Shown here: positions 1 through 10,929 of the stretch, one piece after another | How positions within the stretch are numbered: the stretch's first letter is position 1 | How the letters are laid out: each line of letters begins with the position of its first letter | Assembly (NCBI RefSeq): GCF_012489685.1 | Contig: NC_080043.1 | Span: 64,907,920-64,971,919, forward strand | DNA: 64,000 nt | DNA from: Lotus japonicus | Taxonomy: Eukaryota; Streptophyta; Magnoliopsida; Fabales; Fabaceae | Direction: 5' to 3' | Translations under genes and position numbers: made by a program | Notes under the pieces: model-generated | What the model was told of the DNA's origin: nothing | Databases searched by the model: none | What the model saw: the letters and a program-made list of their open reading frames with translations, nothing else

Positions 1-851
1 AATTCCTTCTGCTGTTGATTATATTTCTTGTCTTTTATGTTTTATCCGACGTTGAATTGTAAGACATTAGGTTGACTTTAGAGCCTTGAACAAAGAGAAA
101 CGTGATTAATCGCTTGCAAGTAAAATGTGATATAATTGGAACATAGGTCTAGTGATGACTATGGACCATGAGAGCGATGGTGTTGTTAGAAACAAATGGT
201 TGCTTGCACGCGAGGGTGAATTGGTGGATTGACTGTGTTGGTCTCCACGGGATAACCATGATTGAGTCATGGGATAGGGATTGACTGTGTTGGTCTCCCT
301 GAGATTTATGGATTGACTGTGTTGGTCTCCACGTGACTTGGGTTGACTGAGTTGGTCCCCTTGTGATTGTGCATCTGCGGATGTTCGAGATTGGCCAAGG
401 AGTTTTGGTGGGTTGTGTGATGTGAGGATTCGTTAGCTTAACTGTCTGACTAATATATATAAAATCTATAAGCGAATGGTTATTGTATGTTGTGAATTTG
501 GTTTTTAATTATGCTGATTTTGCGACCTGACCCTTGCCCTACTTGTTTATGTGTTATTTGGGGGGGGGGGGGTAGATGGTGTTGACGAAGACAACGGTGT
601 CGACCCATTCCTGGGAACTGATGCGATATGACCAAGAGAAGGATCGGGCTTGGGCGATCGACACGTCCGGAGTCCTACGAGTTTATGGCGGCGATGATGG
701 AGCTGATGAAGATTAGGGTTTGGGATGTGAGACCTCTACTTTCTTTCCTTGGGGTTGAGAGTTGCGAGTGGACAATAAACCAATTACTCATTTTCAGTTG
801 GTTAAATTTGATGTAATTTATCCCTTTATATTCCAGACAAGTGTTACATTT
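1..851 (+). repeat. Left part of an old LTR (LTR-G), split by G1
   Basis: No convincing gene is visible. Between about 227 and 356 there are four copies of a TTGACTGTGTTGG-type motif, like the motif array in the G1 LTR. The stretch around 570-730 loosely resembles the GATATGA-containing part of the G1 LTR. The same LTR seems to resume at 24953 and end at 25151 with CGGGGCGTTACA, matching the TGTTACA ends of the other LTRs here. Its left end lies outside the window. A short open frame at 628-816 has no recognisable domain and is not called. Confidence 0.55.
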
Positions 852-1541
852 TGTAAGACCTGGATTTTCAGAACAAGTTAGTTTCCGACTCACGCGTAGA
901 ATCAGTGTAAGCGTGACAGGAGTTTGATATTTGAGAAAGAATAATGAAGAAGAAAGTTCAGGAATTTCTTGAGGAATGTTGCGTAGTCGCTGTAGGAGTT
1001 AGTGCGAGTCATCTGCACACCTGCCTTATGGCGAGCGTGTCCAGAATAGGCTAATTCGCATTTAGAGCAACGTTTTAAGTGATATTTCGAATCCTTGGAA
1101 AATTTAAAGGTTCTCTTTATTTTTTCTTCGACCAGCGTTTCATTTCGGAACTCTGGACTGTACGCACGATAATATTCACTTTCCGGAAGTCCGACGACGC
1201 TAGTTTCTTTGCTTCGAAACCCTAGATTCGAGCGATGGATGAAGACTTTTTCTATTCGGGACTTCTAACGAAGTTTCCGTCCGTGTTGCCAGATTTGTTT
1301 CCACATTTCCAATCTTTCTTCAGTAGGAATTTTTGTCGTTTGAGCATCACAGCAAAAAGTAGTTTTTCGGGACAGATTAACTTACACCGCTTTTGGGATT
1401 TTAGATATCGTTTTTCCCAAATCATAGGTATTTGTTTTGAGTTCTGGAATTCTGAAGCCAGAATCTCTCTTAGAATTCTTCGGTGAACGTGCTGCAAAAA
1501 TTGGAATCGCGAAATTTTCATTTTCCCGCGATTTCACCTGC

Positions 1542-1550
1542 CTATAAATA
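1542..1550 (+). promoter_or_regulatory. Candidate TATA box of the G1 5' LTR
   Basis: CTATAAATAG lies about 690 bp into the LTR. The same motif occupies the same place in the 3' LTR (21892-21899) and in element E (46517 and 53638); LTR C has TATATATAG at 41401. Transcription would start around 1570-1580, leaving about 3 kb of LTR as RNA leader. Confidence 0.7.
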
Positions 1551-2351
1551 GCTCGAAAAAGCAAAAATCTCTCCATTTCACCCATTCAAGGCCGCGAGTT
1601 TGAGGGAGCTTGGGGGAGAAGAGATTTTCGCGAAAACTTGACAGATCTTCGTGCAGTTCGTCCCTACTTCGAGGTACCGAGGTAACTAACACGATTCTTA
1701 CCTCTGATTACTGTTTCTTCTGCGTTTCTGAAGTCGTTTATGTGCTCACAGTTTTGAACTTTTTGTAAAATTGTCTGATTTCTCTGATTTCTTGGTTGGG
1801 GTTTGTTCCCTAGGTTCCCAAGAGCCTAAAACCTCTGTCAATAATCGCTGATTGTGATCCAGTTGTCAAGGATCTGAAAAACTGATTCAAAACCCTTTTT
1901 GTCTCACATTTCGAAACTTTATTGTCGAAAAGCTGTAATCTGACTTCGTGCCTTTAGGATTTGTTGTCACGGATGTCATAAGGATCAATGCTGTCAATTT
2001 TTTTTTCCGAACTGATAACTTTGAGGTTTTGAGCCTTTATTTTGGACCAAAATGCCCCTGGATCGCCGTATTTCGACCCGATTGTCCGAAAATTGTTCTG
2101 ACAGTTTCTGTGCCTTAGTTTTACCCTAAAACTACCTTGTAAACATATTTGATCGAAGAAAAAGAGCCGAAGCTCTTTTTCCTTAAGGGTCGTGGGCTAT
2201 TCCTTTAGGGGGGAGTTTTTCGTTTTCGAAAACTTGTATTTTCGTACCCGATGGTCATATTTTGAAGCTTTAAAGCTTTGTCTATCGTTTATGTGTTGTA
2301 TTGTGATCGAACTAATCGATATTGTTTGGTTTCTGCTTTGTTTTCTCCGAG

Positions 2352-2429
2352 GTTCAGTTGAAGGAACTTTGGAAGGTTCAGAGCACTTGAGTGAAGGAGC
2401 TTGTGATTTCGAAGCTGGATCAGCTCGAG
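2352..2429 (+). other. 78-nt exon-like segment in the G1 LTR leader
   Basis: It is bounded by AG at 2350-2351 and by GAG|GTTAGG, with the donor GT at 2430. An upstream donor GAG|GTAACT sits at 1682, giving a 670-nt putative first intron. Segments of exactly 78 nt with AG and GT borders occur at the same place in LTRs B (37369-37446), C (42213-42290) and E (47417-47494), although the sequences differ. It contains no ATG. The next acceptor-like AG is at 4771-4772, 3 nt before the gag ATG. The 3' LTR copy is at 22702-22779. Confidence 0.55.
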
Positions 2430-2998
2430 GTTAGGGCAACTTACATATTAGCTATGATTGCATAATAGGCGTCGATAAATTCGACCTATGTTTTATTTGA
2501 TGTTGTTTATAATGATGAGTTGATGTTATGATACTTTTCCATAACTTATGATGTTGAGATATTGTTGGATTGTGCGTTTTGACGCGATTTCGGAGTGGGG
2601 AACCTCTGAACTGGTTAAAGTTGGTGTTTCGGGTTGGATGAACAACCCTAGGCAAGTCCAAATGTGGGGTTTGAGACTTAGCCATATGTTGGAATTCTTA
2701 GACTTTCCCCGGAAAAAGTATTTTGGGTGGTTGATCTTTGAGAACTTAGAATGATAGAGCTTCGATAAACTAAAGACTTGGTAAACTTAGACTTTGAGAA
2801 ATAAACTCATAACCTGACTAATGTGAATTGAAATCATTTTTATTAACGTTTAAGCATAGGGAAACTGAAGGGGGAAAATATTTAAGAAAGACGGGGAAAA
2901 GTCGACTTTTGTTGTGGGTTTTGGTATTGGGGAAAGCCACTGAGGTGAGCTAAGGTGATGATTGAAAGTCACCGAGTACTTTACGTACTCTTGTTGTT

Positions 2999-3262
2999 GG
3001 GGTTGTGTTGTATTGACCGACACTAATCCCTTGGGTTCTCTTGTTGTTGGAGCTGTGTTGTATTGACCGACACTTAGCGCTCTTGTGGTTTGGGCTGTGT
3101 TGTATTGACCGACACTAGACCCTTGTGTACTATTGTGGTGGGAGTTGTGTTGTATTGACCGACACTAACTCCGAGTCGTGTTGTATTGACCGACACTGAC
3201 TCTGGCTTTGATCATGGGATCTATTGTGGTGGGAGTTGTGTTGTATTGACCGACACTAACTC
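2999..3262 (+). repeat. Hairpin minisatellite with six TATTGACCGACACT units (5' LTR)
   Basis: Six units share a GTGTTG/CGACAC stem around a TATTGAC loop. Outer arms vary together: GGAGTT with AACTCC (3141-3172), GAGTC with GACTC (3173-3202), GGGGTT with AATCCC (2999-3030). Each unit contains TTGACC, the W-box core recognised by WRKY transcription factors. The 3' LTR has seven units (23346-23641), so unit number differs within one element. Confidence 0.85.
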
Positions 3263-3347
3263 TTGGGTTGTTTTGAGATTGGGTTTGAGCTAAATGCTTG
3301 TGTGGTGAGGACGATTTGATGTTTGGCTAACCATATTGCATCAATCG

Positions 3348-3605
3348 GGTGAATAACGGGAATGGTTCACCTGTGCATCTCATGGTGAATAACGGGAATG
3401 GTTCACCAATGTGTTAATGATGAATAACGGGAATGGTTCATCATATGGTGAATAACGGGAATGGTTCACCAAGGGTGAATAACGGGAATGGTTCACCAAG
3501 GATGAATAACGGGAATGGTTCATTCAGGATAAATAACGGGAATGGTTCATCCATAGTGAAGAACGAGAATGCTTCACTTGTGGCGAACGGGAACGCGTCA
3601 CAATC
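3348..3605 (+). repeat. Hairpin minisatellite with GAATAACGGGAATGGTTC units (5' LTR)
   Basis: There are about nine units, mostly 27-36 bp apart. Each is a 24-nt inverted repeat with a loop around TAACGGGAATGG. Arms change in pairs: GGTGAA/TTCACC (3384-3407), GATGAA/TTCATC (3419-3442), AGTGAAG/CTTCACT (3555-3578). The same array is in the 3' LTR (23728-23990) and, reversed, in LTR F (about 58720-58900). Open frames across it are periodic by-products. Confidence 0.88.
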
Positions 3606-3821
3606 CGGATCATGTTGATTGCATTTCACGCATACATTCATTCTGACTGGGATTGCGTGCTGTTTGATTTATTGAAGCAATGTTTGAGCCATAACATGCT
3701 AGGATTATCTATATGTTTATATGACAACATATGTATCTATACCCCATATCACATGTTGAGTATGTTGAGTGTATATCTACTTATTTCTGTGAGTTGACCC
3801 TAGCGCCATGGCTTTGTTTGT

Positions 3822-4175
3822 ATGTTTGTGATTGGGCGGTCGGCCTGCTGCCAGATGTCTATGGCCGACTGGTTCTCGACGGTCTCTCCCTCGGGGGGGA
3901 TCAGATATGAGCTAGTGGATAGGGATGCCCCCGTCGCTTGGGTGATCGATGTTGCTGGTCACCGAGCGACGTACAGGGGAAGGGTCATGGAGGACCGGAC
4001 TGACGAGCGTGGATGTCTGACGAAAGGAGTTCTACGACGCATGGAGCTGAGCTTCAACTTGCCAACTTCAGTTCGCTGTGGACTCGTTCATGTGAGCAGT
4101 TATGGGAGGGTAGGTTTAGGCAGGCGTCATATTTTGTGTAGAGCTCTGATTCGTCTTACTTTTGGGACAGGGTAG
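3822..4175 (+). CDS. LTR-encoded open frame, shortened version (117 aa)
   Basis: It begins MFVIGRSACCQMSMADWF and runs 117 codons. Residues 1 to about 92 match the amino half of the 233-234 aa frames in LTRs F and F' (57775-58479 and 63195-63896). The acidic, serine-rich carboxyl half is missing: F and G1 agree up to the codons after a shared CTGTGGAC. They agree again at GGGAGGGTAGG, so an internal deletion is the simplest reading. Its position, within the long leader and upstream of gag, would make it an upstream frame in unspliced RNA. I recognise no known domain. Whether it is translated is unknown. Confidence 0.45.
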   Translation: MFVIGRSACCQMSMADWFSTVSPSGGIRYELVDRDAPVAWVIDVAGHRATYRGRVMEDRTDERGCLTKGVLRRMELSFNLPTSVRCGLVHVSSYGRVGLGRRHILCRALIRLTFGTG

Positions 4176-4570
4176 GTTCCCGATGCATGGCTTTCCGTGT
4201 GGTTCTCTTATTGAGGGATCACAGTGAGTCAGTCGGACTGTAGGGGTCTTTGCTTAGGCCATTTTGAGGTCGACTTTCTCCTAGTGGGTTGTAATTATAA
4301 ACTTTCTTACTCACACTTCTGGGTCTGTATATATTTGCCTGCGGGCACACGACTTTGGAGTCACTGCGAGTGCACGTGACGGGAGAGTGCAGCTGAGGAT
4401 GTACATGTGTATATTTGATGTATATTGGTTAGTTTAGTGGTTGGGCTATGTCTTTATTCTCTATTGCTTTATTTAAAAGGGATCATCGGAAGAAAAAAAA
4501 TTACCTGTTTTCCGCGTAGAGTTTATTTTTGGTTACTAAAGTGGCACCTGGAAATCGGGGTGTTACATTG

Positions 4571-4582
4571 TGGTATCAGAGC
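4571..4582 (+). other. Primer binding site of G1 (tRNA-Met type)
   Basis: TGGTATCAGAGC begins 3 nt after the 5' LTR. This is the usual plant retrotransposon site complementary to the 3' end of initiator tRNA-Met and primes minus-strand DNA synthesis. Confidence 0.95.
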
Positions 4583-4775
4583 TTAGTCGAGTCTTTTGGG
4601 AGTCTTTGGGGAATAGGTCTTCTGTGCTAGGTTGTGTGACTCTGCAAAGAGTGAAAATTGATTGTCTGCAGAACAATTTTTCGTTCTAATTGATTGCCTT
4701 GTTACTTAATTATATGGAATAGTTTTAGTGCTGTTCTACGATTAGGACTAACCGTTTTCTTGGGGGTAACAGACG

Positions 4776-6477
4776 ATGGTGAACACGAATCAGCTAGCAG
4801 AGATGATGGCCACTATGGCCCAGGCAATGACTAACCAAGCGAATGACAATGCTTTGAGGCGTACTGCGGAGGAAGCGCGTGAACAACACCAGCGTCAGAG
4901 GGAGGCGACTCTGGACCAGAACAAAGGGTTGAATGACTTCAGGAGACAGGATCCACCTAAGTTCTCGGGAGGTACTGACCCAGACAAAGCCGAACTCTGG
5001 ATAGAAGAAATTGAGAAGATCTTTGGTGTGCTACAGACTGCTGAGGGAGCCAAGGTGGGAATGACAATCTTTCTGTTGTTGGGAGATGTTGAGTACTGGT
5101 GGAGAGGTGCCAGAGGGATAATGGAAGCCAATCATGTTGAGGTGAACTGGAATTCTTTTCGAACAGCTTTTCTCGAGAAGTATTTCCCAGACAGTGCTCG
5201 TGACGAGCGTGAATCACAGTTTCTGACTCTTAAACAAGGAAGCATGACCATTCCGGAATATGTTGCCAAGTTAGAGTCTTTGGCAAAATACTTTCGATTT
5301 TTCCGTGACCAAGTTGATGAGTCCTACATGTGCAAGAGATTTGTGAGGGGATTGAGGCCTGACATTGAGGATACAGTGAGACCGTTGGGGATCACGAGAT
5401 TTCAAGCATTGGTTGAGAAAGCAATAGATGTGGAGTTGATGAAGAATCGAAGGTATAATAGGGTTGGAACCGGAGGACCAGTGAGGTCGACACCACAAAA
5501 TGTTCAAGGAAGGGGAAGGTTTCAGGCGAGGAAGCCATATCAACGTCCTGCGGGGAGAGGGTTTACCCCGGGATCTTACAAGCCGATGGCTGCTGCTGCT
5601 ACTTCTGGAGGGTCGGGAAGCCGTACCCAGAACCGTGAGATGACTTGCTTTCGATGTGGAGGGGCCGGACACTATGCCAATAATTGCACGAAGCCACCAA
5701 GATGCTATAACTGCAATAAATCTGGGCATCTAGCGATGGATTGCAAGGCACCAAAGGCTGAACCGTCTGTGAATGCCGTTAGTGGGAAGCGCCCAGTGGC
5801 GAAGGGAAGAGTGTATACCATGGATGGAGAAGAGGCTGAAGGAGCAAATGGATTAATCAGAGGAGAATGTGAAATTGACGGTAATCTTCTAACTGTACTC
5901 TTTGATTCTGGTGAAACTCATTCATTTGTCTCTAAGGATTGCGTATCAAGACTGCATCTGCCTATTACTACTTTGAGTTTTGATCTTATGGTAACTACAC
6001 CTGCTAGGACTTTAATTGCTAATGCCGCATGCATGCACTGTTCAGTAGTATATAGAGATAGAACTTTTCATGCCAACCTAGTATGTCTACCCCTTAAAAA
6101 CCTAGATGTAATCCTCGGGATGGATTGGTTATCCCATTACCATTGTCTTTTGGACTGTAGTCGAAAGAAAGTGGTGTTCCCAGACTCGGATCTTTTCGAG
6201 TATCTTTCTATTAACCACATTAGTGCATCATTGAGCGAGGGCACTCAGAGGTACTTTTCGTTGCTAAGTCTGGAAGGGAAGAAGGAACCGGATATTCATG
6301 GTATTCCGGTGGTTCGAGATTTTGCGGATGTTTTTCCTGGAGATGTACCTGGACTACCGCCTGTGCGAGATGTGGAGTTTGTGATCGACATTGTACCTGG
6401 AACAGGACCGATTTCGATTGCGCCTTACCGTATGGCACCTGCGGAGTTAGCAGAGTTGAAATCTCAGTTGGAGGATC
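4776..6477 (+). CDS. G1 Gag and aspartic protease
   Basis: The start ATG at 4776 gives [16 protein letters not shown], like the gag start of element E. Residues about 75-205 form a retrotransposon Gag domain ([20 protein letters not shown] near 136-155). A basic linker follows, then two CCHC zinc knuckles at 291-304 and 310-323, which bind the RNA genome. The protease begins near 372; its active-site motif reads DSGE (377-380) where DSGA is usual, followed by ILGMDWL at 446-452. The frame stays open to 6617, but after about 6477 the residues no longer match the family. The reverse transcriptase frame takes over there, so a small deletion with frame change is inferred. Gag looks functional; the substitution beside the catalytic Asp may impair the protease. 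Confidence 0.9.
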
Positions 6478-9098
6478 TTGCGACCAAGTGTATCACCGTG
6501 GGGAGCGCCAGTGTTGTTAGTCAAGAAGAAAGACGGAAGGTCGAGATTGTGTGTGGATTATCGACAACTGAACAAGGCGACGATCAAGAACCGATACCCG
6601 TTGCCGAGGATAGATGATTTGATGGATCAATTACGAGGGGCTGCCGTATTTTCCAAGATAGACTTGAAGTCAGGCTACCATCAGATCAGAGTGAAGACTG
6701 AGGATATACCAAAGACTGCATTCAGAACACGCTACGGACATTATGAGTACCTAGTGATGTCGTTTGGAGTGACAAATGCACCTGCTGTTTTCATGGATTA
6801 CATGCACCGCATCTTTCATGAATTCTTAGATCGGTTTGTGGTGGTGTTTATCGATGATATACTGATATATTCGAAGGACGAGAAGGAGCATGAAGGACAT
6901 TTACGCCAAGTTCTACAAGTGTTGAGAGAAAAGAAGCTGTATGCGAACCCTTCCAAGTGTGAATTCTGGCTGGGGGAAGTTAATTTCTTAGGCCATGTGA
7001 TCTCAAAGGAAGGCATAGCTGTGGATCCAGCGAAGGTAGAGACTGTTTTGGCTTCGGAGCAACCGAAGACAGTGACAGAAATCAGAAGTTTTGTGGGTTT
7101 AGCTGGATATTATAGACGCTTCATTGAGGGATTTGCCAAGATTGTTGGACCTTTGACTCAACTGACGAGGAAGGATCAACCTTTTGCATGGACTGAGGCG
7201 TGTGAATCAAGTTTCCAGACTCTGAAGGAACATTTGACGACGTCACCTGTGCTTATTTTGCCACAACCGGAGGAACCTTATGAGGTTTATTGTGATGCTT
7301 CGTATCAAGGCTTGGGATGTGTGCTGATGCAACATCGAAAGGTGGTGGCTTATGCTTCGAGACAGCTGAAGACTCATGAGAAGAACTATCCAACTCACGA
7401 TTTAGAGTTAGCTGCCATTGTGTTTTTGCTGAAAATATGGAGACATTATCTCTATGGTTGTACTTTCACGATATTTAGCGATCACAAGAGTCTTAAATAC
7501 TTGTTTGATCAGAAGGAGCTGAACATGAGGCAACGAAGATGGATGGAGTTTATCAAAGACTATGAGTTTACGCTGCAATATCACCCTGGGTAGGCGAATG
7601 TAGTTGCTGATGCTTTGAGTAGAAAGATGCATGTCTCGTCAATGATGGTTAAAGAGCTGGAGCTGCTAGAACAATTTCTAGATATGAGTTTAGGTGTGAC
7701 ACCGTCTGAGGGAAAGTTGAAGTTCAGAATGATCAGAATTGCCAGTGGACTGATGGAAGAGATTAGAGAGCTACGACTGCAAGATGAGTTTCTGCTGGAG
7801 AAGAGGAACTTAGTAATTCAAGGGAAAGACCCGGAATTCAAGATCGGAACTGATGATATCTTAAGATGCAAGGACAGAGTGTGTGTACCCAATAATCCAG
7901 AATTGAGAAGGCTAATCATGGATGAAGGGCACAAGAGTAAATGGAGTATTCATCCGGGAATGACAAAGATGTATCAAGATTTGAAACTGAATTTCTGGTG
8001 GCCAGGAATGAAGAAACAAGTGGCTGAGTATGTCACTGCATGTTTGACTTGTCAGAAGGCGAAGGTAGAGCATCAAAGACCTGCAGGTATGCTACAGAGT
8101 TTAGACGTGCCAGAGTGGAAATGGGATAGTATATCCATGGATTTTGTGGTAGCTTTGCCAAGAACACAGAAGAGAAACGATTCGATTTGGGTGATTGTGG
8201 ACCGTTTGACCAAGTCAGCGCATTTTCTACCAGTGAGAACTACCCACAATGTAGAGAAGTTGGCTGAGATTTATGTGGCGGAGATTGTGAGACTACATGG
8301 AGTTCCGACAAGTATTGTGTCTGATCGGGATCCAAAGTTTACTTCGCACTTTTGAGGAGCTCTTCATGATGCGTTAGGAACCAAGCTGAGGTTGAGTTCG
8401 GCGTATCATCCACAAACTGATGGACAAACAGAGAGAACTATTCAGTCGCTAGAGGATCTACTACGAGCTTGTGTGTTAGATAACAGAGGAAGCTGGGATG
8501 ATCTTCTGCCATTGGTTGAATTCACCTACAACAATAGTTTTCATGCGAGTATTGGGATGGCACCGTATGAAGCTTTGTATGGTCGAAAGTGTAGGACACC
8601 GTTGTGTTGGTATCAAGATGGGGAGAGTTTGTTGATTGGGCCGGAAATGCTGCAACAGACGACTGAGAAAGTTAAGCAGATTAGAGAACAGATGAGAGCT
8701 TCACAGAGCAGACAGAAGAGTTATGCTGATCAGAGACGTAGAACCCTAGAGTTTGAGGAAGGTGACCATGTGTTTCTACGAGTTACTCAGACTACGGGAG
8801 TTGGACGAGCTATTAAGTCAAGGAAGCTCACGCCAAAGTTTATTGGGCCTTATCAAATCACTCGACGTGTTGGACCAGTTGCGTATCAGATTGCACTACC
8901 ACCATTTCTTTCCAACTGAAGGATGATTTGACCTTTGAGACACCGCCAGTGAGTATTGGGGATAGAAGAGTAAAACAGCTGAGGGGAAAGCAGATTTCGT
9001 TGGTAAAAGTGATATGGAACAGGGATACGGGGGACGCTACATGGGAATTGGAAGACAAGATCAAGGAACTGTACCCTGAACTTTTTGCTGAACTCTGA
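6478..9098 (+). pseudogene. G1 Pol: RT, RNase H, integrase, chromodomain (broken)
   Basis: RT motifs are clear from 6478: [10 protein letters not shown], the catalytic FIDD (residues 124-127 of that frame), then RNase H with CDAS and a downstream Glu and Asp. A TAG at 7591-7593 interrupts the frame just after RNase H. Integrase follows in the same frame from about 7600: zinc-binding H, H, C, C (residues 106, 113, 143, 146 of the 7615 frame) and catalytic Asp in MDF and SDRDP. A TGA at 8353-8355 stands where the family has Trp. The third acidic residue is in the 8392-8919 frame. A further deletion and frame change near 8917 precedes a chromodomain remnant (KVIWNRDTGDATWELEDK, ending at TGA 9096-9098). 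Chromodomains direct integration to marked chromatin. Four lesions make this copy unable to code full Pol. Confidence 0.92.
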
Positions 9099-9123
9099 GT
9101 TTCGAGGACGAAACTTTCTTTTT

Positions 9124-9135
9124 GGAGGGGAGTAT
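9124..9135 (+). other. Polypurine tract of G1
   Basis: GGAGGGGAGTA lies directly before the TGTAAGACC start of the 3' LTR, in the usual place for plus-strand priming. Element E has the matching GGAGGGTAGTAA before 52921. Confidence 0.8.
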
Positions 9136-9721
9136 TGTAAGACCTGGATTTTCAGAACAAGTTAGTTTCCGACTCACGCGTACAATCAGTGTAAGCATGA
9201 CAGGAGTTTGATATTTGAGAAAGATTAATGAAGAAGAAAGTTCAGGAATTGCTTGAGAAATGTTGCGTAGTCGCTGTAGGAGTTAGTGCGAGTCATCTGC
9301 ACACATGCCTTATGGCGAGCGTGTCCAGAATAGGCTAATTCGCCTTTAGAGCAACGTTTTAAGTGAGATTTCCAATCCTTGGAAAATTTAAAGGTTCTCT
9401 TTATTTTTCCTTCGACCAGCGTTTCATTTCGGAACTCTGTACTGTACGCACGATAATATTCACTTTCCGGAAGTCCGACGACGCTAGTTTCTTTGCTTCG
9501 AAACCCTAGATTCGAGCGATGGATGAAGACTTTTTCTATTCGGGACTTCTAACGAAGTTTCCGTCCGCGTTGCCAGATTTTTTCGACATTTCCAATCTTT
9601 CTTCAGTAGGAAGTTTTATCGTTTGAGCATCACAGCAAAAAGTAGTTTTTCGGGACGGATTAACTTACACCGCTTTTGGGATTTTAGATATCGTTTTTCC
9701 CAAATCATAGGTATTTGTTTT
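9136..9721 (+). repeat. 3' LTR of G1, first part
   Basis: It starts TGTAAGACC and matches 852-1437 closely. It stops at GTTTT (9717-9721), which is repeated after the copia insertion at 21784-21788, giving the copia target duplication. Confidence 0.93.
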
Positions 9722-10927
9722 TGTAAGATCAAGTTTTGATCTAGTAGTGCAACTCTATGTTTTGATGATTACAAGTTAACCTTTTGATATGAACAATTGT
9801 GGTACTCTAACGTGTTTTTCTGAGTGTGCTATTTACAGGCTCTGACCTCAACTCAATCTCACACAAATCAGAAGCACTGTGTATAAAGGGTAACCCAAGC
9901 AACGCTTTCGCATTCACCATGTTCAGTATGAACAGTGGAAAAGCTTCAGAAGTTCTGAAGCTATACAAACTCTGATGTGGACTCAGTCGCTAGAAGCTCT
10001 GAAGATCCAGAAGTTCTGATAACCAAGAAACACTGAAGGATCAGATGTTCTGATGGTGTAGAAGACTCTGAAGATCCAGAAGCTGAATAGTGGAAACTCT
10101 GAAGTCCAGAAGCAAGAAACTCTGAAGGCCATGTTCTTCCCTCTGAGTTCAGAATCAGAAGATACAATGGTCAGAGGATCTGTGCTTTCCCTCTGACTCT
10201 GATCAACCGGCTTCACAAGTTCCAATATGAAGTATTCCCCTGATCAGAAGTCTCCTAGGTTAAAAGGTCAAGTCGCTATCCAAGTACAAAAGCAAGTGTA
10301 CCTTCCTGACGACCTACCTAATGTTCTCAGCCACAGCAGAAGCTGGATTTTCCAGAACTGCCCTCCAACGGTAGCATTTCCCATGCAACGCTCAACCCTA
10401 ATCCTTGGAGTATATATAGAGGCTGAAGATTGAAAGAAGCGGCAAGAAGCAACACACACGCGCAAGACATATTAAAAATATTCTAAGCTTTCTTTCATCT
10501 GAAATTCATTGTGTTTACTATCAGCTTTTTAGAAGCAAATCTCTTGTAAACAATTCTTTGATAAACAGTTTGTTTAGTTCCTTTAGGAGATCAAGGTTGA
10601 TCGGATCCTAGAGAAGACTAAGAGAGTGAATCTTAGTGTGAGCTAAGTCAGTGTAATTGTTAGTCACTTGTAGGTTTCAAGTGCAGTTGTAACTCTTACC
10701 TGATTAGTGGATTGCCTTCATTCTAAGAAGGAAGAAATCACCTTAACGGGTGGACTGGAGTAGCTTGAGTGATTTATCAAGTGAACCAGGATAAAATCCT
10801 TGTGTGCTTTTCTATCTCTTATCTTTAGCACTTAAGTTCTCGAAAGATTTGTCAAAATCTTTAAGGTGGTAGTTTTGTACTGAAAACGTTATTCAAACCC
10901 CCCTTTCTACCGTTTTTCATACCTTCA
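9722..10927 (+). repeat. 5' LTR of the Sirevirus
   Basis: It runs from TGTAAGATC to ACCTTCA, 1206 bp, and is matched by 20578-21783. It is rich in AGAAGTTCTGA and CTCTGAAG-type short repeats, as is the rest of the element. Confidence 0.97.
10411..10419 (+). promoter_or_regulatory. TATA box of the Sirevirus 5' LTR
   Basis: TATATATAG stands 690 bp into the LTR; the 3' LTR copy is at 21267-21275. The RNA start is expected about 30 nt downstream. Confidence 0.75.
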
Positions 10928-10929
10928 AT

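Larger units (their letters stand above)
852..4567 (+). repeat. 5' LTR of G1 (3716 bp)
   Basis: It runs from TGTAAGACC to TGTTACA and is followed by a tRNA-Met-type primer binding site. It aligns along its whole length with 9136-9721 plus 21784-24947, with scattered substitutions. Order within it: conserved U3 block near 1234, TATA at 1542, donor-like GAG|GTAACT at 1682, 78-nt exon-like segment 2352-2429, two hairpin minisatellites, a TATA-rich tract near 3700-3780, and an LTR-encoded open frame at 3822. At 3.7 kb it is long for a chromovirus LTR. Confidence 0.92.

Noticed and set aside
2352..2429. The 78-nt segment as a coding exon extending Gag
   Set aside because: The register that would join the gag ATG in frame has a TGA in G1. 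One other register is open in all four LTRs, but it does not lead into gag.
3348..3605. Regular short repeats suggesting a CRISPR array
   Set aside because: Plant LTR context, repeats differ between units, spacers are only a few bases and not unique, and the same array recurs in each LTR copy.
4571..4582. Possible tRNA gene at TGGTATCAGAGC
   Set aside because: Only the 3' tRNA complement is present, directly after an LTR; no cloverleaf. It is the primer binding site.
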